From contig NZ_JBFAMC010000001.1 of NCBI RefSeq assembly GCF_040656415.1, positions 1,798,001 to 1,862,000 on the forward strand: DNA of 64,000 bases. Direction: 5' to 3'. The stretch's first letter is position 1. Each line of letters opens with the position of its first letter. Both the position numbers and the translations under genes were made by a program. The notes under the pieces are model-generated. The model was not told the origin of the DNA, did not search any database, and was given only the letters and a program-made list of their open reading frames with translations. This DNA is from Rhodococcus_F sp040656415. GTDB taxonomy: Bacteria > Actinomycetota > Actinomycetes > Mycobacteriales > Mycobacteriaceae. Below, in pieces: positions 25,185 through 34,042 of this stretch.

Positions 25185-26789
25185 CTAGCTGCCCGAGCTC
25201 ACGCTGCCCAGACTTCCAATGCCCGAACTCGCGCTGCCCAAGCTCCCGCCGTCTTGACCGTCGGCGCGTAGCCGCAGGATGCCAGTCACAGTTCCCTGCC
25301 AGAAGTTGCCCCCGGGGGTGATCAGGCCCGCCATCTGCAAGGTGTCGTTGGCCATTGTGCCGGGGAGTTCCGTGGTGTTCAGGAGCTTGCCGTCTTCGGG
25401 ATCGATCACCGCGAACGAGAAGCCGTCCAGTATTGACGTGTCGTCGGAGCCCTCGCGGATCACGGTGTACAGCAGACCGTCACCGGTCGAGAGCTGCGGT
25501 ACCGCGGAACTGCGGATGTCTTTGGTCCACACCTCTTCGCAGGCACCATCGACGATGTCGATGCGGGCCAACCCGCCTTTGAACGGCGCGCTTTCCGGCA
25601 CAGCAGGTCCCGCCCCGTCCGGGACGGCGGGGTACGGGTAGCCGTAGGTTCCGGCGACGAACACCGAGTTGCCGATGCCGATGGGGGAGTTCTCGCTGCC
25701 ACCCGGGGTGCCGAGCACCGGAGTCTTGCAGATCTCTTCGCCACCATCGGTCTTGTACACCAGGAGGTTGTTCCGGCCTTCGGCGTTGTCGACGATAGCG
25801 ACGAATTCGTTGCCGTTTTCAGGGCCGAAGTATGTCGGCGTGGAACCGGTTCCCCAGCTGAGCTGTCCGGGATTGCGGGCTGATCCCCGGTCGTATAGAT
25901 TGCGCCATTCTTCCTCGATGGCACCGTCCTCATTGAGGGAGAACTGGTAGAGGGCGTGGGTCGTCGCGACCGACGTGCCGAGGGTCGAGGTGGAGATGCT
26001 GTTCTCGATCCGTTCGCCGTCTGCGAGTTGCCGGGTTCGAGTTTCGCCCGCGTCGTCCACTACGCCCACGAGACCGCCACCCGTGGCGAACCACACGTTG
26101 CCATCCCAGTCCGGCGCCAGCCCGGTCACATTGTCGTCCGAGGCAATGACGTGCGAGAGATCGATTTTCTTATCGACTTTCAACTGCCATTTGTCATCGG
26201 CGTTCTTTGAGTGCCCCACTCGCAGGAGGTGCCGGCTGCCGTCCACCACAACCAGGCGATCCTCGTTGTCCAGGTACGCGTAAACCCCACCCAAGAGGCT
26301 GCCCTTCTCGAGCTTCAGCTGGGCGAGGGAGGCGCCGAAGCCGGCGGGCGCCTTGGGATCGATCAGATGGACGGTGGGGGTTCTGCCCACCACAGAGGTG
26401 CACAACGCGACGACGAGTTCGTCGTAACCCTGCAGAAGCGTGGGGCATGCCGCTAGCAGCGGATACGCTGACACCCCCAGCGGACCTTCACCGGGGCCGA
26501 GAATCGGCGTCGTGTCGGACGACTCTGCGTCGCCGTGCATCGTGGACGTACCAGCCGGACCGAGATACTCATTGGGTTCGGCGGCGACCGGGCCCCACTG
26601 GGGCGAAGCACTTGCGGGAAGCGCGGTGTACGCGAGCAGGGCCAGGAGCATTCCAAGTACGGTGCCGGCGGACCGCGCGCGACCACGTGTGAGGGTCGTC
26701 AACTTTGCGGTCGCCGCGGGGGGACGTGGGTCAGATGCGAACAGGCCCGGGGCGAAACGGTTCGCCTCCGGGCGGTCGGTGGTGCTCAT
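25185..26789 (-). CDS. Chimeric secreted propeller-like protein with ABC-permease-derived N-terminus
   Basis: A 534-residue protein. Residues 1-31 (ANRFAPG, then DPRPPAATAKL) match the first ~37 residues of the permease at 24865. A basic stretch and hydrophobic segment follow (TVLGMLLALLAYTALPASA, residues 43-61) like an uncleaved anchor or signal peptide. From about 65 to 510 the sequence looks like a PQQ/WD-type propeller: recurrent short blades such as DWDGNVWFATGGGLVGVVDD, GLLYTVIREG and FSFAVIDPEDGKLLNT. There are single Cys residues that could pair, and a Ser/Gly-rich tail (GSLGSASSGIGSLGSVSSGS). It sits ten bases after the ABC ATPase, exactly where the permease would be expected. No enzymatic motif is seen; an extracytoplasmic binding role is inferred. 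Confidence 0.8.
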   Translation of the reverse strand: MSTTDRPEANRFAPGLFASDPRPPAATAKLTTLTRGRARSAGTVLGMLLALLAYTALPASASPQWGPVAAEPNEYLGPAGTSTMHGDAESSDTTPILGPGEGPLGVSAYPLLAACPTLLQGYDELVVALCTSVVGRTPTVHLIDPKAPAGFGASLAQLKLEKGSLLGGVYAYLDNEDRLVVVDGSRHLLRVGHSKNADDKWQLKVDKKIDLSHVIASDDNVTGLAPDWDGNVWFATGGGLVGVVDDAGETRTRQLADGERIENSISTSTLGTSVATTHALYQFSLNEDGAIEEEWRNLYDRGSARNPGQLSWGTGSTPTYFGPENGNEFVAIVDNAEGRNNLLVYKTDGGEEICKTPVLGTPGGSENSPIGIGNSVFVAGTYGYPYPAVPDGAGPAVPESAPFKGGLARIDIVDGACEEVWTKDIRSSAVPQLSTGDGLLYTVIREGSDDTSILDGFSFAVIDPEDGKLLNTTELPGTMANDTLQMAGLITPGGNFWQGTVTGILRLRADGQDGGSLGSASSGIGSLGSVSSGS

Positions 26790-26799
26790 TCGTGTTTAC

Positions 26800-27744
26800 T
26801 TATCCTCTGAGATCTCGGCCGGTCAGCTCGAGGAAGACATCCTCGAGGCTGCGTTGGTCGACTCGAATATCGCAGATCAAAGCGCCAAGATCTGCGCACC
26901 ACGCCGTGACAACCGCTACAATTTTCGGGTCGATCGGCCCTTCGACGAGATATGTGCCAGGTGAAGGCACGCTCACACGGAATCGGTCGGTCAGCATTTT
27001 CTCGAGAGTTCCGATGTCGAGGCCTGCAGGCGCGACGAGCCGCAACTGACCTTCGGACCCGTGTCTGGTGACCTCTGCCGGTGTACCCGATGCGACTATC
27101 GACCCGTGATCGATGATGACCAGCTGATCGGCGAGTTGCTCGGCCTCGTCCATGACGTGAGTTGTGAGCAGCACGCTGACGCCGTCGCGGCGCAAAGCGT
27201 CGATCAGTTCCCACACCAGCAGCCTTGCTTGGGCATCCAGGCCCGCGGTGGGTTCGTCGAGGAACACCAGTTCGGGTCGTCCGACCAGTGCACAGGCCAG
27301 CGACAGGCGCTGCTGTTGGCCGCCGGACAGTCGCCGGTAGGGCGTGCGACGGGCATCTTCGAGTCCGAGGCTCTTCAACAGCCACGCTGGATCGAGCGGG
27401 GAGGCCGAGTACGAGGCGACGAGGTCGAGCATCTCGCCTGCGCGAGCCCCCGGGTACGCGCCGCCACCCTGGAGCATCACCCCGATACGGGCGCGCACCG
27501 CGTCCGCGTCGGTCACGGGATCGAGTCCGAGGACGCGCACCTTGCCGCTGTCCGGGCGGACGAAACCCTCACACATTTCGACGGTGGTGGTCTTGCCTGC
27601 GCCGTTCGGACCCAGTAGCGCCACGACCTGTGCCTGCTCGACAGTGAGATCGAGCCCATCGACCGCCCTGACACCGTCGAAGGTCTTCACCACATTCTCC
27701 AGGTGCACAGCCGGTTGGGCCGATCCGGGTGTTCGCGAGGTCAC
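26800..27744 (-). CDS. ABC transporter ATP-binding protein
   Basis: The ATPase of an ABC-2 exporter (Rv1458c counterpart), 314 residues. Walker A is LLGPNGAGKTTT near residue 43-54, the signature is RLSGGQQQRLSLACAL, Walker B is LVFLDEPTAGLD and the H-loop is LLTTHVMDEAEQ. A C-terminal ~90-residue domain ends ICDIRVDQRSLEDVFLEL and TGRDLRG. It lies seven bases after the mannosyltransferase gene on the same strand, and the chimeric propeller gene starts ten bases downstream. The only intact permease nearby is at 24062-24865, so it probably pairs with that despite the interruption. Confidence 0.92.
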   Translation of the reverse strand: MTSRTPGSAQPAVHLENVVKTFDGVRAVDGLDLTVEQAQVVALLGPNGAGKTTTVEMCEGFVRPDSGKVRVLGLDPVTDADAVRARIGVMLQGGGAYPGARAGEMLDLVASYSASPLDPAWLLKSLGLEDARRTPYRRLSGGQQQRLSLACALVGRPELVFLDEPTAGLDAQARLLVWELIDALRRDGVSVLLTTHVMDEAEQLADQLVIIDHGSIVASGTPAEVTRHGSEGQLRLVAPAGLDIGTLEKMLTDRFRVSVPSPGTYLVEGPIDPKIVAVVTAWCADLGALICDIRVDQRSLEDVFLELTGRDLRG

Positions 27745-27750
27745 GAGGAT

Positions 27751-29526
27751 TCAGCGTAAGCCTTGGCCTGGTGTGACCTGGCCGCTGCCCTGGCTTTCGG
27801 TACCCATCTCGATCGGCACGCGGTCCGGAATAGTCGTAGGTCGCAGCGAATCGACGCGCCACGGCAGGCTGTTGCGGGTGATCACGATCAGCACCCCAGC
27901 TGTGAAGATGGTGGCGATGGCGGCCTGCACGATGACGAAGGGCTGGTATTCGCTTCCGTTCGGCATGAGGATGACGCTGACGATCGACGAGAAGACGATG
28001 GCGGGGATGCGGAAGGCGGGCGCTGTCGCCCAGGCGGCGAGCGGAAGAACAGCCCACAGCAGATACCAGGGTTGCACCACCGGGAAGAGTAGGACGACGG
28101 CGCCGAGCGACAAACCGAGGGCCCCGACCGCGTGAATGCGGCCGGCGAGCACGGCGATCAGCATGCGCAGTGTGATGAATCCCGCAACGACCGCCGCGAT
28201 AGGTCGCGTCAGGCTCAGCACCGCGGTGGTGTGGTCGCCGAGGCCAAGCAGGACCCCCGCCAATCCGGTGCCCAATCCGAGGAGGGTGGGAATCGACATC
28301 CAGCTGCGCACCGCGTTTGCCGTACCGAGCGTGTTCACCCACCCCATGCCGAGTCCGCTGGCCGTACTGACGAAGACCGTGACCACGAGCGCAATCCCGC
28401 CGAGCAGGACTGCAGCCGCGAGCACGGCTTTCAAGGTGCCACCCCACCTTCTGGCCAGCGCCATCCCGACGAAGCCCAATGCCAGCAGTGAGGGGATCTT
28501 GATCGTGGACGACAGGGCGATGAGGACCGCGCCGGACACCAGCAGGAGAAGCGACTGTCGGCGGATGGGATCGGACCGCTCGATAGCCCGAAGCGCCAAC
28601 TCGATTCCGGCCAGCATCAGGCCGAGCATCAGCGCCTCGTTGTGGATTCCGGCGACCAGGTGGAACAGGAGCAGTGGATTTGCGGCTCCGAGCCAGAGGG
28701 CGCTGACCTCCGCGACACCGCAACGCCTGGCCAGGCGGGGAAGTGCCCAAACGATCAGGGCCACACCCGCGAGGGCGAGAAGACGGTGCAAGAAGATGCC
28801 GGCAACAATGTTTTCACCGGTCAGGGCGCTGATTCCCCGCCCCATCCACAGGAACAGCGGGCCATACGGCGCCGGAGTGTCGTGCCAGATCGTAGGCACG
28901 GTGCGGGTCAGGACATGATCGAGCCCGAGGGCGCCCGCCGGGCCGATCTTGTAGGGGTCCAATCCGCGGGAGGCGATCTCGCTCTGCGCGAGATACGAGT
29001 AGACGTCCTTGCTGAACATCGGCGGTGCGACGGACAGCGGGATGATCCAAAGGAGAAGTGTGCGGTCGAGTTGGGAGCGGCTGAGGCGGCGCACGCCCCC
29101 GGCCTGGAGGCTGCCGATGGCGAAGCGTCCGAGCAGCAACCACGCGAGCACGATCATCACCGTGCCGGTCATGGTCAGCGTCAAGGCGGAACTGGGGATG
29201 CGCGAGGGAAGTCCGAGGACGCGAAGCCCTTGGACTGGATTCTGTAGCACCGGCTGTGCGCCCGCGCCCAAGGCGCCGACCGCCATCAGGATCGCGCCTG
29301 TGGCGCCGAATCGGCGGATACCACGTAACTGCGCGGTTTCCTGCGCGTCGAGACCTGCGGTTTCCGCCTCGTCGCCGTGTAGTGCGGCTGCCACGGAGGG
29401 CCGTGGAGACCGTCCGTCGATGCCCAGGATCCTTCGGGCGAGTTCGGCCGGGTGCCGAACGGAGGCGCGAGCCGTCAGGGTCGGCTCCGCGCGGGACGGC
29501 TCCGGTTTCTGTGGGGTCAGCGGCAC
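27751..29526 (-). CDS. mptB: GT-C mannosyltransferase, MptB-like
   Basis: A large polytopic membrane protein of about 591 residues, the positional counterpart of Rv1459c. In Corynebacterium and mycobacteria MptB is a polyprenyl-phosphomannose-dependent alpha-1,6-mannosyltransferase that starts the mannan core of lipomannan/LAM. About 12-13 hydrophobic segments are visible. The first extracytoplasmic loop carries SKDVYSYLAQSEIASRGLDP, typical of GT-C enzymes with an acidic catalytic residue, and PTIWHDTPAPYGPLFLW follows. GTG at 29526 is chosen from length and homology; no clear ribosome site is seen and a longer open frame reaches 29655. It diverges from sufR. Confidence 0.85.
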   Translation of the reverse strand: MPLTPQKPEPSRAEPTLTARASVRHPAELARRILGIDGRSPRPSVAAALHGDEAETAGLDAQETAQLRGIRRFGATGAILMAVGALGAGAQPVLQNPVQGLRVLGLPSRIPSSALTLTMTGTVMIVLAWLLLGRFAIGSLQAGGVRRLSRSQLDRTLLLWIIPLSVAPPMFSKDVYSYLAQSEIASRGLDPYKIGPAGALGLDHVLTRTVPTIWHDTPAPYGPLFLWMGRGISALTGENIVAGIFLHRLLALAGVALIVWALPRLARRCGVAEVSALWLGAANPLLLFHLVAGIHNEALMLGLMLAGIELALRAIERSDPIRRQSLLLLVSGAVLIALSSTIKIPSLLALGFVGMALARRWGGTLKAVLAAAVLLGGIALVVTVFVSTASGLGMGWVNTLGTANAVRSWMSIPTLLGLGTGLAGVLLGLGDHTTAVLSLTRPIAAVVAGFITLRMLIAVLAGRIHAVGALGLSLGAVVLLFPVVQPWYLLWAVLPLAAWATAPAFRIPAIVFSSIVSVILMPNGSEYQPFVIVQAAIATIFTAGVLIVITRNSLPWRVDSLRPTTIPDRVPIEMGTESQGSGQVTPGQGLR

Positions 29527-29651
29527 ACAGGCAGCGTAGCTGTGCTGCGAACCCGGTCGGCGCGGGCAGCATCGGCAAGTCGCCGAGCCTGGGCGATAGG
29601 AATCACAGTGGAGAGGAGGGCAGCCTAAGTAGACCTGCGATCGGAATTCCG

Positions 29652-29668
29652 TCACACTGGTGTTGTGA
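29652..29668 (+). promoter_or_regulatory. Candidate SufR operator overlapping the sufR start
   Basis: TCACACTGGTGTTGTGA contains ACACT-N5-TGTGA, the form I recall for the M. tuberculosis SufR site, and outer TCACA/TGTGA arms. It covers the GTG start codon of sufR at 29665, so bound SufR would block transcription or initiation of its own operon. Confidence 0.6.
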
Positions 29669-30414
29669 AAACCGACGCGACACGACGTGCAAAGAAAGAA
29701 AGCGCAGCTCGGGCGCCTTCTTCTGCTGCCACGGCCGAAATTGCGTCATCCGTTGCGGGCCACCACGAGGGACGCACGCGTGCGGCTGTCGTGAAATTGC
29801 TCCTCGAGGAGGGCCCTGTCACCGCATCGGAGATCGGAACGAGGTTGGGTCTCAGCGCGGCGGGGGTTCGCCGTCACCTCGATGCGCTCCTCGAATCGGG
29901 TGAAGCTCGTGAGGTGTCTGCCGCCGGTACGCGCCACCGCGGACGCGGGCGCCCGGCAAAACACTTCCAGATCACCGCGAAGGGCCGCGGCAGGCTCGTT
30001 CACGCCTACGACGACCTTGCCGGTGCCGCGATGCGCCAACTTCGGGAGGTCGGGGGCGAGTCCGCGATTACCGACTTTGCCCGGCGCCGCGTTCAGTCCG
30101 TCGTCGCGGACGTGACCCCGGCGGCTGACCAGAGCCCGGAAGGCCTCGAAGCCACCGCAGGCGCCATCGCCGATGCCTTCACCGACGCGGGATTCGCGGC
30201 GTCGGCTCGCCGAATCGGTAGCGGAGTGCAGATCTGCCAGCACCACTGCCCGGTCTCGCACGTGGCCGAGGAATTCCCAGAACTGTGTGATGCAGAGGAG
30301 GAAGCGTTCGCCCAATTGCTCGGTACCCACGTGCAGAGGCTCGCGACAATCGCGAACGGTGACTGCGCATGCACAACCCACGTTCCACTCGTCCCGCCCG
30401 CAGTCCCGAAGTAA
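29665..30414 (+). CDS. sufR: Fe-S cluster-sensing repressor SufR
   Basis: A winged-helix regulator of the suf operon, 249 residues. The HTH is VVKLLLEEGPVTASEIGTRL followed by GLSAAGVRRHLDALLESGE (residues 43-82), with a wing GTRHRGRGRPAKHFQIT. C-terminal cysteines for a cluster are ICQHHCPVSHVAEEFPELC, with GDCACTTH further on. In homologues the cluster-loaded form represses suf and is released under iron or redox stress. GTG at 29665 leaves almost no leader if transcription starts nearby, so translation may be leaderless. It is 87 bases before sufB on the same strand. Confidence 0.93.
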   Translation: MKTDATRRAKKESAARAPSSAATAEIASSVAGHHEGRTRAAVVKLLLEEGPVTASEIGTRLGLSAAGVRRHLDALLESGEAREVSAAGTRHRGRGRPAKHFQITAKGRGRLVHAYDDLAGAAMRQLREVGGESAITDFARRRVQSVVADVTPAADQSPEGLEATAGAIADAFTDAGFAASARRIGSGVQICQHHCPVSHVAEEFPELCDAEEEAFAQLLGTHVQRLATIANGDCACTTHVPLVPPAVPK

Positions 30415-30501
30415 CACCGCCCCCCAACCGACCCCTTTTCCACAAGCCGCCGGCGACCAGCCCTCGCCGGTCTCGTAAACAAGACTCCGGAAGGAGCTCG
30501 C

Positions 30502-31962
30502 ATGACCGTCACTCCAGACCAGGTGACATCCACTGCGCAGGCCAACGCCGAACCGCTCACGCAGGAAGAGACCATCGCATCGCTCGGGCACTACGGGTAC
30601 GGATGGTCCGATTCCGACGTCGCCGGTGCCAGTGCGCAGCGCGGTCTGTCCGAAGACGTCGTGCGCGACATCTCGGCGAAGAAGAACGAACCGGACTGGA
30701 TGCTCGACATTCGGCTGCGTGCACTCAAGACGTTCGACAAGAAGCCGATGCCGATGTGGGGCTCGAATCTCGAGGGTGTCGACTTCGACAACATCAAGTA
30801 CTTCGTGCGGTCGAGCGAGAAGCAGGCCGAAAGCTGGGAGGACTTGCCGGAGGACATCAAGAACACGTACGACAAGCTGGGCATCCCAGAGGCCGAGAAG
30901 CAGCGCCTCGTCGCCGGTGTCGCGGCTCAGTACGAGTCCGAGGTGGTCTACCACTCGATCCGCGAAGACCTCGAGTCTCAGGGCGTCATCTTCCTCGACA
31001 CCGATACCGGCCTGAAGGAGCACCCCGAGCTGTTCCAGGAGTATTTCGGCTCGGTCATTCCGGCAGGCGACAACAAGTTCTCGGCGCTCAACACCGCGGT
31101 GTGGTCGGGTGGATCCTTCATCTACGTTCCGCCGGGCGTGCACGTCGACATCCCTCTGCAGGCGTACTTCCGCATCAACACCGAGAACATGGGTCAGTTC
31201 GAACGCACCCTGATCATCGTCGACGAAGGCGCCTCGGTGCACTACGTCGAGGGCTGCACGGCACCGATCTACAAATCGGACTCCCTGCACTCAGCGGTTG
31301 TCGAGATCATCGTGAAGAAGGGCGGCCACTGCCGCTACACGACCATCCAGAACTGGTCGAACAACGTGTACAACCTGGTGACCAAACGAACCAAGGTCGA
31401 GGCCGGGGGATCCATGGAGTGGATCGACGGCAACATCGGGTCCAAGGTCACCATGAAGTACCCGGCCGTGTGGATGATGGGTGAACACGCGCGTGGCGAG
31501 GTCCTGTCCGTCGCATTCGCCGGTGAGGGGCAGCACCAGGACACTGGTGCGAAGATGCTGCACCTTGCGCCGCACACGTCTTCGACGATCATCAGCAAGT
31601 CGGTTGCCCGTGGCGGGGGTCGCGCGTCCTACCGCGGGCTCGTCCAGGTCAACAAGGGGTCTCACGGCTCGAAGTCGACGGTCAAGTGTGATGCGTTGCT
31701 GGTCGACCAGATCAGTCGCAGTGACACCTACCCGTACGTCGACATCCGCGAGGACGACGTCACCATGGGCCATGAGGCGACCGTCTCCAAGGTGAGCGAC
31801 GATCAGTTGTTCTACCTGATGAGCCGCGGCCTCACCGAAGACGAGGCCATGGCAACGGTGGTGCGCGGCTTCGTGGAGCCCATCGCCAAGGAGCTCCCGA
31901 TGGAGTACGCCCTGGAACTGAACCGCCTGATCGAACTGCAGATGGAAGGGGCGGTGGGTTAG
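30502..31962 (+). CDS. sufB: Fe-S assembly scaffold SufB
   Basis: SufB is the scaffold subunit of SufBC2D on which Fe-S clusters are assembled. The 486-residue protein is continuous: YFRINTENMGQFERTLIIVD, YVEGCTAPIY, SVAFAGEGQHQDTGAKM and the C-terminal RGLTEDEAMATVVRGF are family marks. No intein interrupts it, unlike Rv1461. The start ATG has GGAAGGAG upstream. The last base of its TAG is the first base of the sufD GTG. Confidence 0.97.
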   Translation: MTVTPDQVTSTAQANAEPLTQEETIASLGHYGYGWSDSDVAGASAQRGLSEDVVRDISAKKNEPDWMLDIRLRALKTFDKKPMPMWGSNLEGVDFDNIKYFVRSSEKQAESWEDLPEDIKNTYDKLGIPEAEKQRLVAGVAAQYESEVVYHSIREDLESQGVIFLDTDTGLKEHPELFQEYFGSVIPAGDNKFSALNTAVWSGGSFIYVPPGVHVDIPLQAYFRINTENMGQFERTLIIVDEGASVHYVEGCTAPIYKSDSLHSAVVEIIVKKGGHCRYTTIQNWSNNVYNLVTKRTKVEAGGSMEWIDGNIGSKVTMKYPAVWMMGEHARGEVLSVAFAGEGQHQDTGAKMLHLAPHTSSTIISKSVARGGGRASYRGLVQVNKGSHGSKSTVKCDALLVDQISRSDTYPYVDIREDDVTMGHEATVSKVSDDQLFYLMSRGLTEDEAMATVVRGFVEPIAKELPMEYALELNRLIELQMEGAVG

Positions 31963-33182
31963 TGACCACGCCGGAAAGTGTTGTAGAGACTCTCGGAGTG
32001 AAAGGTGCCGTTGCGGGCGAGAACCCGCGCACGGCGACGGGATCGCCGATCATCAACAAGGGTGAGGTGTTCACGTCCTACGACGTGAACGCGTTCGAGA
32101 TCCCGCACGGCCGGGACGAGGTGTGGCGGTTCACGCCGTTGCGACGCCTTCGCGGACTGCACGATGGCACTGCCGTCGCGAACGGAGCTGTCACGGTCGA
32201 CGTGGCGGGCCCGGATTCGGTGAGGGTGGAGACCGTCGGGCGCGAGGACGATCGCCTCGGTAAGGCAGGCGTCCCCGCCGATCGGGTAGCCGCAGCGGCC
32301 TACTCGGGATTCGAGACGGCCACCATCGTGACCGTCGGTCGTGAGGTGGAAGTCGCGGACACCGTCAACATCACCGTCACGGGTCCCGGCGAGGGCAAGG
32401 TGGCTTACGGCCACTTGCAGATTCGCCTTGACGCCTTCGCGAAAGCGACCGTGGTCCTCGACCAACGTGGTAGCGGCACGCTCGCGGAGAACGTGGAGTT
32501 CGTCCTCGGCGACAGTGCGTACCTGACCGTGGTTGCCGTACAGGACTGGGCCGACGACACGGTGCATCTCGCTGCACACCACGCTCGGCTCGGTCGCGAC
32601 GCCGTACTGCGGCACAACGCCGTCAGCCTCGGAGGCGACCTGGTACGCCTTACGGCGACTGTCAAGTACGACGGTCCAGGCGGGGACGCCGAACTTCTGG
32701 GCCTGTACTTCGCGGACGCCGGTCAGCACTTCGAGCAGCGCCTGCTGGTGGACCACTCCCAGCCACACTGCAAGTCCAACGTGGTCTACAAGGGTGCGCT
32801 GCAGGGCAACCCCGAGTCGGGCAAGCCGGACGCGCACACCGTGTGGATCGGCGACGTACTCATCCGGGCGGAGGCAGAGGGAACTGACACCTTCGAACTC
32901 AACCGCAACCTCGTGCTCACCGACGGCGCGCGCGCAGACTCGGTGCCCAACCTCGAGATCGAGACGGGCGAGATCGTCGGTGCCGGTCACGCCAGCGCTA
33001 CAGGTCGATTCGACGACGAGCAGTTGTTCTACTTGCGCGCCCGGGGAATCCCCGAGGATGCGGCGCGGCGACTCGTCGTGCGCGGCTTCTTCCACGAGAT
33101 CATCAACAAGATCGCCGTCGCCGAGATCCGCGAACGCCTCGAAGCCGCAATCGAGGCCGAACTCGCCGCGATCGGTGCCTGA
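31962..33182 (+). CDS. sufD: Fe-S assembly protein SufD
   Basis: SufD pairs with SufB in the SufBC2D complex and is needed for iron acquisition in the scaffold. The 406-residue protein has the beta-helical core (ELLGLYFADAGQHFEQRLLV; HCKSNVVYKGALQG) and the C-terminal SufB/D motif FYLRARGIPEDAARRLVVRGF. The GTG start shares one base with the sufB stop, so the two are translationally coupled. N-terminal ~70 residues (DEVWRFTPLRRLRGL) are the usual SufD helical part. Confidence 0.96.
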   Translation: MTTPESVVETLGVKGAVAGENPRTATGSPIINKGEVFTSYDVNAFEIPHGRDEVWRFTPLRRLRGLHDGTAVANGAVTVDVAGPDSVRVETVGREDDRLGKAGVPADRVAAAAYSGFETATIVTVGREVEVADTVNITVTGPGEGKVAYGHLQIRLDAFAKATVVLDQRGSGTLAENVEFVLGDSAYLTVVAVQDWADDTVHLAAHHARLGRDAVLRHNAVSLGGDLVRLTATVKYDGPGGDAELLGLYFADAGQHFEQRLLVDHSQPHCKSNVVYKGALQGNPESGKPDAHTVWIGDVLIRAEAEGTDTFELNRNLVLTDGARADSVPNLEIETGEIVGAGHASATGRFDDEQLFYLRARGIPEDAARRLVVRGFFHEIINKIAVAEIRERLEAAIEAELAAIGA

Positions 33183-33226
33183 GCCGAGCCGCGAACCACT
33201 ACCCCCATTCTCTTCGAAGGATCACA

Positions 33227-34036
33227 ATGCCTACCCCTGACGCCTCCACTCTCGAAACCTCGGTCCTGGAAATCAAGGACTTGCACGTCAACGTCGCGAA
33301 CACCGACGAAAACGCCGAGCCGATCAACATCCTCAAGGGCGTGAACCTCACGGTCCGCTCGGGCGAGACCCACGCCATCATGGGTCCGAACGGTTCGGGC
33401 AAGTCCACCCTGTCCTACGCGATCGCCGGCCACCCCAAGTACGAGGTGACGTCGGGATCCATCACCCTCAACGGCGAGAACGTCCTCGAGATGAGCGTCG
33501 ACGAGCGTGCGCGGGCAGGCCTCTTCCTCGCGATGCAGTATCCCGTCGAGGTTCCCGGGGTCTCCATGTCCAACTTCCTGCGGACCGCAGCCACCGCTGT
33601 CCGTGGCGAGGCGCCGAAGCTCCGGCACTGGGTGAAGGAGGTCAAGGAGGCGCTGACCGAGCTGGACATCGACCCATCGTTCGGTGACCGCAGCGTGAAC
33701 GAGGGGTTCTCCGGCGGAGAGAAGAAGCGCCACGAGATCCTGCAGCTGGGTCTGCTCAAGCCGAAGATCGCGATCCTCGACGAGACCGACTCGGGTCTCG
33801 ATGTCGATGCCCTCCGCGTCGTATCCGACGGAGTCAACCGATACAGGGAACGCCAACACGGCGGTGTGCTGCTGATCACCCACTACACCCGCATCCTGCG
33901 GTACATCACCCCGGATCACGTCCATGTGTTCGTCGACGGACGGGTCATCGAGTCCGGCGGCCCGGAACTGGCCGACGAACTCGAAGAGAACGGTTACGAG
34001 CGCTTCACCCAGGCTGCTGCAACTCGAGGGGCGTAG
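33227..34036 (+). CDS. sufC: Suf ABC-type ATPase SufC
   Basis: SufC is the soluble ATPase that drives SufBD conformational change. Walker A is IMGPNGSGKSTLSYAI, the Q-loop region is FLAMQYPVEVPGVSM, the signature is GFSGGEKKRHEIL, Walker B is AILDETDSGLDVD and the H-loop is LITHYTRIL. It is 269 residues, slightly longer than average because of an N-terminal ~12-residue extension. ATG at 33227 has GAAGGA ten bases ahead, and the gap after sufD is 44 bases. Confidence 0.97.
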   Translation: MPTPDASTLETSVLEIKDLHVNVANTDENAEPINILKGVNLTVRSGETHAIMGPNGSGKSTLSYAIAGHPKYEVTSGSITLNGENVLEMSVDERARAGLFLAMQYPVEVPGVSMSNFLRTAATAVRGEAPKLRHWVKEVKEALTELDIDPSFGDRSVNEGFSGGEKKRHEILQLGLLKPKIAILDETDSGLDVDALRVVSDGVNRYRERQHGGVLLITHYTRILRYITPDHVHVFVDGRVIESGGPELADELEENGYERFTQAAATRGA

Positions 34037-34042
34037 ACACAG

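Noticed and set aside
29746..31290. A 514-codon minus-strand open frame across sufR and sufB
   Set aside because: Opposite two genes with clear family motifs; repetitive Val/Asp/Arg-rich composition typical of shadow frames.
30502..31962. Intein in SufB, as in Rv1461
   Set aside because: The reading frame is a continuous 486 residues of SufB sequence with no intein block.
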